A stretch of 46,394 nt of DNA. Origin: Azolla pinnata (taxonomy: Eukaryota > Streptophyta > Polypodiopsida > Salviniales > Salviniaceae). The position numbers and the translations under genes were made by a program. Under the pieces are notes generated by a model that was not told the origin of the DNA, made no database searches, and worked only from the letters and a program-made list of their open reading frames with translations. The stretch lies in assembly GCA_037176905.1 (NCBI GenBank), contig JBBBWG010028965.1, positions 1,218 through 47,611 on the forward strand, written 5' to 3'. Positions 38,671-46,394 of this stretch are shown here, piece after piece. The stretch's first letter is position 1; each line of letters begins with the position of its first letter.

Positions 38671-38680
38671 AAAACCCTAA
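38671..38680. promoter_or_regulatory. Telo-box-like AAAACCCTAA upstream of the OSR frame
   Basis: AAACCCTAA is a known plant promoter/5'-leader element, frequent in growth- and translation-related genes. Here it lies just downstream of the TTC tract and immediately before the long open frame. A single short match, so weak evidence. Confidence 0.3.
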
Positions 38681-38854
38681 TTGCTGCATTTCCACAGCAG
38701 CAGCAGCAACCTCCGCCGCTTCCGCAGGTTCTCGGATCTTCGTAGCAGATCGGCCTCTTCAGTTTCGTCTCTGCCCTCCGTTTGCTCGGCTTCCAGTTCA
38801 TCCGGCCTACCACCGATCCCGCACCACACATCAGCTTCATCGTCCTCACCGTCG

Positions 38855-38905
38855 CCATCATCATCATCAGCAGCAGCAGCACCATCGTCGTCGTCGTCGT
38901 CATCG

Positions 38906-38937
<32 letters not shown>

Positions 38938-38951
38938 GTCGTCGTCGTCTT
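38855..38951. repeat. Trinucleotide (TCA/TCG/AGC) repeat encoding a Ser/Ala run in the OSR frame
   Basis: Trinucleotide repeats that in the OSR reading frame give a run of Ala and then about 20 Ser. They lie upstream of the first in-frame ATG at 39062, so whether they are translated is unknown. Confidence 0.7.
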
Positions 38952-39061
38952 TGTTGTCTTCATCAGCAATAGCCGCTGCACACGCTGACAATGGGTGGCA
39001 TCGCGGTCCCTGCGCTATTCCTCGAGATTCATGGCACGTAAGTCTTCATCATACCTCTTCC

Positions 39062-40282
39062 ATGTCAAACAGTCCTGTCATCTATCGTTGGGATTCCAAG
39101 GTTTCAGTAAAAGAGGAAGAACTGGCATCGTCCTCCTCCTCCTCCTCATCATTATTATCTTCTCCCTCATCAGTGGAGAGGTTTAAGCAAGACTATTGTG
39201 CAGCGGCTGCATTGGGCATGACATCGTCGTCGTCATCTTCATCGCCATCATCATCTGGAAATGCCCGGTACCATCACATCATTCCATCATCGTTCGATAT
39301 GCATTGCATCGCATCGCTGTCATCATCACCGTTAGAGATGCATCACATGGCACCATCACTATCATCGGAGATGCATCACATGGCACCATCACTATCATCG
39401 GAGATGCATCACATGGCACCATCACTATCATTTGAGATGCATCACACGGCACCATCACTATCATTTGAGATGCATCACATGGCACCATCACTATCATTTG
39501 AGATGCATCACATGGCACCATCACTATCATCGGAGATGCATCACATCAAATCATCATCACCGTCGCCACCGTCATCGCCATCACGACCTCTAGAAATGCA
39601 TCGCCTCACACCATTGTCACTGTCCTCATTCGATATACATCATGACATCATGCGCTCATCGTCATCTTCATCACCGCGATCAGAGATGTGCAGTCACATG
39701 ACACCATCATCATCAGGGACAATCGATGGTTCACATCCCGATAGAAAGTGGCCATTATCATCCAGCGAAATTACCTCAGCTAAATATGGCTTGAATTCTC
39801 CAGTTGTGCAAGGCTATAAATCATCATTCGATTCTTCAAGTTTTCAATCATCGAGGAATAGAATTAGCGCACCACTGTTGGCAGGCAATGAGCCCTCAAC
39901 AAGTAACCATGCATCAAGTTCATACACAAGCTCTACATTGTGGAAAGATACAAAATCATCACTGCTGGTTGATGATACGTCCATGAAGAGGAATTTATGT
40001 GAATTGGGTTCGAGTATGGAGCAGAAAGAATTATTGCCAACATTAGCATCGACGAGGAAGGGATCAATGCTGTTAAGAAAATGGAATCCATTCATTGGAA
40101 TATGGTGTGTTTTGGTGACAGTGATATTACTCCTATTACTTCCACCACTATTACCACCATTGCCTCCACCCCCACTTGCCTTATTGCTCATTCCTGTCAT
40201 CATATTTCTCCTTTTGATTTATCAGGCAATATTCTCACCAAGCCTCGATCGCCCCTATGAGGTCAGTTGTTCTAGTGTTTAA
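39062..40282 (+). CDS. ARGOS/OSR-domain membrane protein with a long Ser-rich, repeat-bearing N-terminus
   Basis: The C-terminus has the organ-size-related (OSR) domain at about residues 346-392: two hydrophobic helices separated by LLPPLPPPP (about 363-371), then a second helix ending in SPS. In Arabidopsis, ARGOS-type proteins with this domain sit in ER membranes, promote organ growth and dampen ethylene signalling. Those proteins are about 70-140 residues; this frame encodes 406 from the first in-frame ATG at 39062. It stays open further upstream to 38681, where a TAA precedes it. The extension is Ser-rich and low complexity, carries six exact-length 11-residue units (EMHHMAPSLSS type), and then a less repetitive Ser/Lys region. 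No intron is needed. The start is uncertain: upstream ATGs exist in other frames, and an unseen 5' exon could add the 38681-39061 part. The OSR call is strong; the exact gene model is not. Confidence 0.75.
   Translation: MSNSPVIYRWDSKVSVKEEELASSSSSSSSLLSSPSSVERFKQDYCAAAALGMTSSSSSSSPSSSGNARYHHIIPSSFDMHCIASLSSSPLEMHHMAPSLSSEMHHMAPSLSSEMHHMAPSLSFEMHHTAPSLSFEMHHMAPSLSFEMHHMAPSLSSEMHHIKSSSPSPPSSPSRPLEMHRLTPLSLSSFDIHHDIMRSSSSSSPRSEMCSHMTPSSSGTIDGSHPDRKWPLSSSEITSAKYGLNSPVVQGYKSSFDSSSFQSSRNRISAPLLAGNEPSTSNHASSSYTSSTLWKDTKSSLLVDDTSMKRNLCELGSSMEQKELLPTLASTRKGSMLLRKWNPFIGIWCVLVTVILLLLLPPLLPPLPPPPLALLLIPVIIFLLLIYQAIFSPSLDRPYEVSCSSV
39335..39545 (+). repeat. 33-bp in-frame tandem repeat, 6 copies plus a partial, in the OSR gene
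   Basis: Units begin GAGATGCATCACATGGCACC at 39335, 39368, 39401, 39434, 39467 and 39500, with a seventh partial at 39533. Each encodes EMHH(M/T)APSLS(S/F). Variants (CACACGG in unit 4; TCATTT replacing TCATCG in units 3-5) show a stepwise history. Looser relatives (FDMHCIASLS, LEMHRLTPLS, FDIHHDIM, SEMCSHMTPS) flank the array from about 39290 to 39710. The period is a multiple of three, so copy-number change keeps the frame. Confidence 0.93.
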
Positions 40283-41560
40283 CTTAGATGATCTTTGTCA
40301 TCTGAATGTTGTGTTACCAATACCAAGCTTTTGGTCTGTGGAATGAAGCTCATAACAAAACAAGGATTTTGGGTAATGCTCAAATTGTCACTATGTATGA
40401 ATTTTAGTTCTATATATGTTGCTACAATAAGTGGTGCGCAATACAGGGCTTCTTATGGGCGATGCGTGCTTTCTTAACCGACATGTAATATTCGAACAAA
40501 GCCATCCAAATCTTGGTTCATATAATTTTGTGCTTGATTGGCAAAATCACATGAGCCTAAGCCAAAGCTTATGAGTCCCTAATGAGCTCTAGTTCTGGAT
40601 GGAAATCTTGTTGGAGATTAGGTGGAGCAAGGATTGTAACGAATTGCAGCTACTGCTACCATTCAACACTTTCGCAGAGTAGAGCTTGTAGGCTAGGGAG
40701 TTCCTTGTACAGGAGCATTGCTAAAATACATGATTTTCACTTCCTTTCATAACCATAGTCAGCAATGCTATATGGAATATGGAGTTAAAGAATGCAGGCC
40801 GAAAGAAAAATTTTGAAATGCTGCAATGACTGCAACAGAATCACCAGCAATCTTCATGGGTCAGGGATCAGCTTGTAGATGTAAGGTATCTCTATGCTAA
40901 ACCATAAACATCCATCTCAACAAGTGGATGCAAGGTATCTCTATCTGCTGAAATTGGAGAGTTTCTTAATTTCGTTGAACTTAAGAACGTTAGTAGTGGT
41001 GTGCATCTATGACAAGGTGAGGGCAGTTTTGCTAATCCCATTTAGCTGTGTTTTGCTGCTACCGAGTTTTGTGACAGGTTACTTCGATCTGAGGATGATG
41101 TAGATATTGGCAGTTTGGATATTGCTGAAGGATGCTATATGCCAAAACAACTTAATGCTCAGATGGCCACTGTCGGTGGGGCCAACAGTTTTAGAAACGG
41201 AGGTGCTTGAAGTATTATGATATTGTTGGGCGATTGCTCTCTCGATTGGAGGATGCATTGACTCGTGATGTTTTCCGCGCAACTTGGAATTTGGGAAGGC
41301 AAGAATTATGCCATACCTTTATTGGAAAGTTTTCTGGGTCTGGTTGCATGCCAACAAATTTTATCGATGACCTCATGTCTCTTACAGAAAAGCAATGGTG
41401 GTCCTGCAGAAGGAAATGCAAAAGCAGAGACCAATCCATTCCCCCTGATATACAGATACAAAAGTTGTGAGTTTGAAAGATGCAATCTGAAGAAAGGAGC
41501 ATTGTGCCAACATTTTGGGAAGCCATGCCATATATGCCTGTAAGACAAGGCAAGACTCAG
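40283..41560. other. Spacer after the OSR gene, no recognisable intact gene
   Basis: 40283 to about 40700 is probably OSR 3'UTR. Between about 41080 and 41550 several frames look partly coding, for example one reading DDVDIGSLDIAEGCYMPKQ before a stop and another at 41207-41470. I cannot assign them; they may be the upstream part of the LINE remnant that follows. Confidence 0.45.
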
Positions 41561-41574
41561 TAATTTTCTGACTT

Positions 41575-42040
41575 CATTTGGAGAAGGCATTCGATAATGT
41601 GGATTGGGGTTTCCCTGAGAAATACTGTGCTGTATTGGTTAGGATTTCCAACTGATTGGAATCATGCAGTATAAAAGAAACTTATGCTCGCTGTGAAGTG
41701 CTAGACCTAAGACCAAGTTCTCTAGAATCTCGAGGTAAGTTTGACAAGGGTGTCCTTTGTTTGGCACCATCTCTTTTCCTTGTACCTGCTCAAAGCATGC
41801 CAAAATTGAATGGATATGCCACAGCAAAGGCATATCGATCGATGTTGAGTTTGTGGATGATATTGCATTGTGTATGGGAGCAGGATATGGTGGAATCAGC
41901 CGAGTTTCAATAGCATTTCAAATATTTTTGTAAACACTTTGGGCTATTATAATAAAATTCATGCAAGTTCGTGGCTTTATGGGTTCTGATGATCAGTAAT
42001 TAAGCTATCTTGGTGCCCTTGCAATGGGTAATCAATCAAT
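41575..42040 (+). pseudogene. Decayed LINE (non-LTR) reverse-transcriptase fragment
   Basis: Collinear RT landmarks spread over three frames: LEKAFDNVDWGF (41578-41613, RT motif A), YWLGFPTDW (41633-41659), KGVLCLAPSLFLVPAQSM (about 41745-41800, corresponding to the RQGCPLSPLLF region of LINE RTs), and FVDDIALC (41850-41873, motif C, equivalent to YADD). A weak YLG-type segment follows near 42007. Frameshifts and stops separate the motifs, so it is inactive. Endonuclease and tail were not identified. Confidence 0.65.
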
Positions 42041-42167
42041 CATGGGAATGCAATAAGGTATGTTCGGTGGCATCTGAACTCCGAATCGCTCTTTGCTATT
42101 GATGATTGTAATTGCTCTACAGTTCCACCTTGGTAGGATGGATGGTGGTTGCTAATCTAGTGCATTT

Positions 42168-42362
42168 GTTAACTAAACCTAACCCTAAACCGAGCCCAAG
42201 CTCTAAACCCAACCCTAACAGTAACCTTATCTGAATTTTAGCCTTTACCCTATTCCTAATCCTAACCTTAATCCGAACCCTAATCATAACTTTAGCCCTA
42301 ACCCCAACCCTAACCTTAAACCTTATCCTAATCCTAACCTTAATCCTAACCCTTAATCTTAG
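42168..42362. repeat. Degenerate interstitial telomere-like repeat (CCCTAA-type)
   Basis: About 190 bp of variants of CCTAACCCTAA on the + strand, including CCCTAACCCCAACCCTAACC near 42295-42316. Spacing is mostly 6 bp, with some CCCTAAA (7 bp, Arabidopsis-type) and many mutated units. The 90-residue Arg/Val/Leu frame on the other strand is an artefact. Confidence 0.75.
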
Positions 42363-44042
42363 CCCAAGCTCATGCCCCACCATAAACATAACTTTGGTCC
42401 TTTAACCCTTCTCAAACGGAATCCACATGTATCTTTGAGTGTCCAATTGGTTTATAGTGTTTTGCTTTAAAAGTAATTTAGAACTTAAAAGGCATTGAGG
42501 AGGAATCTGGTATTATTTATATGGTACTCCCTTTCAAAATAATTTTTGCGAGGTACAAACACATAAGCTAGGACTTAACTTACTAATATAGCATTGATAA
42601 CCTCCCATCTTTGATTATAATTTTTTAGGTGTGTATTTAAAAAACAAATTTCAAGATAGTATAGCCTTTTACATCTGATCTTAGAGTCGTAATAGTTATA
42701 ACTTATAAATTGGATGAAACGTGATAACTTTTGTATTAATTAGTTGTGTTCAGCATTTTCATGAATCACTAATTAGTTGTTTCAAAAATTCATGATTTTG
42801 CAATATTTGTTTATTAAAATCTCATCCCTTCAATCAATTTTTTTTCTAGAGTATTGATTATCATCCTATAAAAAATTAATGAAAAATAATAATAACACGA
42901 TAGCTAACCAAAAGGAACTTAAATGTTAACTACTTAACTTTGCCTAAGAAACAACTTTTTGTAAGCATTGTTATATTTTCACCTATTTTGGTTTCTCAGC
43001 TAGTTTAACTAGAGTCAAAGGGGATGATATGTCAAGGTATGGGTCAAGACAAAAAGACTTATCATTGATTTGTTGACATCCAAATAGATCAAATTGTTGT
43101 AATGCAATTTATTAATTAGGTTTAGTTATCTTTGTATTGACAATGTAGAATAGCTATGTACGGTCTCTAAATTAAATCTTAAATTCAATTATTGTGGGTC
43201 CAAACAATGTCAATTTGCAACTTTCTTCTATAAGGCTTGAGCATAAAACAAATGTTAAAAAGTTTAGCTTGATTATCTTTGAGTGTTGAGAACCAAGCTG
43301 AAATGTAGCTATTTGTAAGCCATATAGAAACAACTAACAAACTATAAGTAGTGTATAATAGTGAAGTTCTTTAGAATAAATTAGTTCTATTTGTGTAAGT
43401 GGAATTAAGTATATTTAAGGTTGAGTATAATATTGATTTACATGTGTGAATTATGTCTCATTGATATCCACTATCAACCACTTTTTTGAAAGCATAGATT
43501 CTAATATTTACATTCGTCGAAAATATCAGGCGTGAACATGTGAATGATCAACGAGAGTGAATTCTTATAAGTATATTATTTCAACATTTTAGCGTAGTAC
43601 TTATTATGGAGCTTACTATAGTGGTAATGCTCGAATCTCACTAATTTTATGATTTCTTTTTAATATTTTAATTAGAATTTGTTGTTTTCTCATATATTCT
43701 ATTTAAAAAAACAAATGGTTTATTTTATAGTCTGGAGACTTTTTTGCATTCTCAGATAATACTTTTATACTTGAATATAGATGCAGGAATGTATTCTTGA
43801 CTAAAATCGATGGATGAAAGTAATTAGTTAATAAAATATCACAAAATTTCCTTACCCTTGGGCACCTATTACATGTCCTAAATTTTATCGATCTATTAGT
43901 TGCTGTATTTTAATCCCACTATAATCATGACCATCATGATCAGCCTATGTTGGCTTATCATGGGTATTCCTCTTGACATCCACGTGCAGCTCGAAGGAGA
44001 GCAGCACTCGAAGTTGTCCGATGAATCAAATCCCTGACTACT
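42363..44042. other. AT-rich intergenic DNA without visible genes
   Basis: Strongly AT-rich, stops in all frames, only short chance frames. From about 43900 the composition becomes more balanced, leading into the duplication at 44043 and the CCGTAA-rich block. I see no gene. Confidence 0.6.
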
Positions 44043-44119
44043 GTTAGCCCTTCCGGGGAAAGACTAAGACTTTACGTAAAGAGTGTTAGCCCTTCCAGGG
44101 AAAGACTAAGACTTTACGT
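44043..44119. repeat. 42-bp tandem duplication
   Basis: GTTAGCCCTTCCGGGGAAAG at 44043 recurs at 44085 with one change (CGGGG to CAGGG). Both copies continue AACTAAGACTTTACGT-like (AGACTAAGACTTTACGT) sequence. Spacing is 42 bp. Confidence 0.85.
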
Positions 44120-44167
44120 GGGTGAAGACAAATAGTAGGTTGCTACGTCCACTTGTATGCCACCAGC

Positions 44168-44543
44168 TTACGGCTCTCCAGGAGATCCGAGGGAAATCCC
44201 GATCTACGTAACCTTCCTTGCCGTAAGACCGTAAGCTCCCGGCCGTAATCCCGTCTATGTGTTACTTCTGTCAGCGCGTAACTTCCGACTACAATACTTA
44301 GATTGTGCACACAAGACAAAATATAGACGCCAAGCTCTTCTTATATTACAATTACGGACTCTGTACAAGACAGACCCCACGGTCTTATATACAAGTTTTG
44401 GTGTCCTTTCGGATCACCGGAATTCTATTTACATCCGTCGGTTCAGATCTATAACCCGACTCCCCGTTTTCCCGTAACCCGAATTCCCGACAGTCTTATT
44501 TTCCGTAAAATTACGTAATTACGGATTCGCCGTAATTCCGTAA
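44168..44543. other. Block enriched in CCGTAA / TTACGG words, repeat-like
   Basis: Ten CCGTAA or TTACGG hexamers in about 376 bp: CCGTAA at 44221, 44229, 44243, 44472, 44503, 44530 and 44538; TTACGG at 44168, 44352 and 44519. The block is GC-richer than its AT-rich surroundings and contains near-palindromes such as TTACGTAA at about 44511. It could be part of an LTR or another mobile element, but no paired end was found. Confidence 0.4.
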
Positions 44544-44730
44544 ATCCCGGCCAACAACTACCAGCTCGCTTTGATTACACATGCAGACCAAACCGCAAAG
44601 AAGAAAGCAAGAGATGGGTATGAAGAAGGCTTCTTTTCTTATTGTTAATACAATGGCAAAAAACAACGCCCCTTTTGGTGTCTATATACAGATACTCTTC
44701 TGCGTTTAATGGTAGGGTTTAGGGTTTACC

Positions 44731-45202
44731 GTGTCCATTCTCGATCGGTTGCAAACAATAGTCATGTGTGTCAACAAGAGTCGAAGCCAAGTTTTTCAAT
44801 ACACAGTTCAACTAGAGAGCAAAATAAAAGAAGAAGAAAACCAGCTTCAGATAAGTATTGGAAAGAGAAATGCCTCCACGGAAAAAGCAAGCAATTCCAT
44901 GTCGCTATTAAACTCTTTACCTTTTAACAACCGGAGATGAAAAGGAAGAAGAGAGCTCTACGTCTATTGGTATGTACAAACAAGTCATTGAACATAAAAT
45001 GGAGCGCGTGAATATTGGTATGTACAAACTAGACTCGGTGATTACTATAACGAGCCAATTTGAGGGGATCGGAAGCCTGCAACCTGAGCAAGTAATTAGC
45101 AAAACATTAGCATTTGCTAAGCTTCAGCCTTCGACGGAACTCTCCCTTCTGCAACATATTGGTAGGGATAGCAGAGATAGAGTGGATTTTCAGTCGATCT
45201 AG
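44731..45202 (+). pseudogene. Frame-broken coding-like fragment of unknown family
   Basis: Two open frames follow each other: 44731-44940 (Lys/Glu/Gln-rich, coiled-coil-like, with QLESKIKEEENQLQ) and 44912-45202 in the next frame (acidic, then EHKMERVNIGMYKLDS). They overlap only at 44912-44940, where a single frameshift would join them. ATTGGTATGTACAAAC is duplicated at about 44967 and 45015. A telo-box-like TAGGGTTTAGGGTTTA precedes it at about 44712. I recognise no domain; it could also be two exons or chance. Confidence 0.3.
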
Positions 45203-45864
45203 TTAGTTGTGAATAGAATTATAGCAAACTCGTAAATTTCGAGATCATAACGAAGTATGTTGCTTGCTTTTCTGGGCCATTTTTCACTTAAATAGATAGA
45301 AAAAGAATTAGGGAATCACCACTTGTCTAGCGTTTAATATAATATTGAAGAAAATTTGCTACAAGCTTTTTTGAACTCCAAAATCATTAAGACACACCAA
45401 ATGATGAAAAATGAAAATGGAACAATATTTGCCTCTATTTTTGCATTAAATTGGTAATTGTCTTGTTGCGAAATTACAAGAGGTGATAATTCCCTTAAGA
45501 AACAAGTGGACCACTTTAGACACTTCTTGGCATAATCTCTAATGTTCAATGCAATTATAAACGAAAGAAACAAATTATGCAATGTTAATTCGATGGCCAG
45601 CTAGTGCTGTATAATTGATGACTTCTGTGGGGCCCGTGGATTGGGATATCTTTACTAGGTGCCTTCACCTTCAAGATTTTGATTATAATATTACTATTGA
45701 TTAAATATTGATATTATATACACTTGGGTGCATTTTAATGAAGTGAATTCTTAACACGTGATACGGATGTTGTCAACAGCCTCTCTGTCGATAACATTAT
45801 GTGATCTTTGTTTTGATCAATATAAGCGGCAAGTCGGCGGCATCTGCCAAATAATTAATTGAAT
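45203..45864. other. AT-rich intergenic DNA, no gene seen
   Basis: No convincing coding frame, repeat or RNA gene on either strand before the satellite array begins. Confidence 0.5.
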
Positions 45865-46394
45865 CAGCAATACATTATTCATTTTTGGGTAGACGCATGA
45901 TACAATAATTAACTAATTTTTATGATGTGATTCACACACAAGACATGATGTGAATTAAATGATGTTAATGTAGTTAATCTTTCATTCACATACACACATA
46001 TATAAATTGATCACACATTGCATGATATTATATCGGGCATGCAATATATCGACAATATATTATTCATTGTTCGGTTGACGCATCATGAGACAATAATCAA
46101 GTTTAATTATGTAATTCACCATATATAAATTGATCACACATTGCATGATATTATATTGGACATGCAATATATCCACAATATATTATTCATTGTTCGGTCG
46201 ATACATCATGAGACAATAATCAACTAAGTTTAATTATGTGATTCGCCATATATAAATTGATCACACATTGCATGATATTATATCAGACATGCAATGTATC
46301 GACAATATATTATTCGATGTTCGGTCGATACATCATGAGACAATAATCAACTAAGTTTAATTATGTGATTCGCCATATATAAATTGATCACACA
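45865..46394. repeat. Satellite-like tandem array, unit about 123-127 bp, running off the right edge
   Basis: TATAAATTGATCACACATTG recurs at 46001, 46124 and 46251, and truncated by the window end at 46378 (spacing 123, 127, 127). Each unit carries GCATGATATTATAT, ATGCAATATATC, CAATATATTATTC, GTTCGGT and GAGACAATAATCAA. A diverged unit precedes them from about 45865. Copies become more alike to the right, as expected at the edge of an array. Confidence 0.92.

Larger units (their letters stand above)
36525..38680. other. Spacer between the DUF1990 and OSR genes
   Basis: 36525 to about 37060 is probably 3'UTR plus unassigned DNA. 37067-37520 is the second copy of the E2 intron 2 segment. 37520-38440 is AT-rich with no convincing gene. 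38486-38618 is a TTC/TTTC tract leading into the OSR gene region. Confidence 0.55.

Noticed and set aside
38481..38991. Minus-strand frames rich in Lys/Glu and poly-Asp (166 and 104 codons)
   Set aside because: Antisense reading of the TTC and TCA/TCG repeats of the OSR locus; no independent evidence.
38991..39172. Possible small intron in the OSR gene using the GTAAGT at 39038 and the AG at about 39172
   Set aside because: Joining these sites breaks the OSR frame or leads to an immediate stop, so the unspliced frame is preferred.
39279..39530. Minus-strand frame with repeated MIVMVPCDAS units
   Set aside because: The 33-bp repeat is open in several frames. The + strand frame continues into the OSR domain, so this one is a shadow.
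42117..42389. Minus-strand Arg/Val/Leu-rich frame
   Set aside because: Translation of telomere-like repeats.
1..46394. tRNA, rRNA, CRISPR array or gene cluster for a specialised pathway
   Set aside because: I saw no cloverleaf-like tRNA, rRNA motif or spacer-repeat array. The five genes belong to unrelated processes, so no co-functional cluster is claimed.

Overview
This is nuclear genomic DNA from a land plant. It is AT-rich, and its genes are split by introns of about 80 bp to 3 kb with canonical GT-AG borders. Four multi-exon genes match plant families closely: argininosuccinate lyase, the ALA3-type P4-ATPase, a UBC7-type E2 and a DUF1990/UPF0548 protein. The fifth is an organ-size-related (OSR/ARGOS) protein, a family I know only from land plants. 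Which plant this is cannot be settled by reading. Proteins moderately diverged from Arabidopsis and abundant repeats fit a bryophyte, lycophyte or fern at least as well as an angiosperm, but that is an impression. All five genes lie on the + strand.

Layout. (1) 82-8009: plastid-type argininosuccinate lyase, 7 exons, 507 codons; its reading frame stays open to the left edge, so the true start may lie outside the window. (2) 9945-25733: ALA3-like phospholipid flippase, 26 exons, 1218 codons, one intron using a GC donor. (3) 27853-30855: class-G ubiquitin-conjugating enzyme, 6 exons, 167 codons, with about 540 bp of CATA/CATG microsatellite directly upstream. (4) 30856-34442: repeat-rich spacer. 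(5) 34443-36524: DUF1990 (UPF0548) gene, 4 exons, 217 codons. (6) 36525-38680: spacer holding a second copy of an intron segment of the E2 gene. (7) 39062-40282: OSR/ARGOS-like gene with a very long serine-rich N-terminal extension and six 33-bp coding repeats. (8) 40283-46394: gene-poor flank with a decayed LINE reverse-transcriptase fragment, degenerate telomere-like repeats, a CCGTAA-rich block, a frame-broken coding-like fragment and a satellite array of about 127 bp units that runs off the right edge.

The genes do not form a pathway: arginine synthesis in plastids, lipid flipping in the secretory pathway, ER-linked ubiquitination, a DUF1990 protein, and organ-size/ethylene-type signalling. 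They look like ordinary neighbours. Exon borders were set by hand from splice sites and phase. Phase is preserved across all exons of the four spliced genes, which supports those models. The most unusual items are the OSR protein with its repeat-bearing extension, the GC-AG intron, the E2 intron-segment duplication and the pervasive local tandem duplications inside introns and spacers. I see no CRISPR array, tRNA or rRNA.
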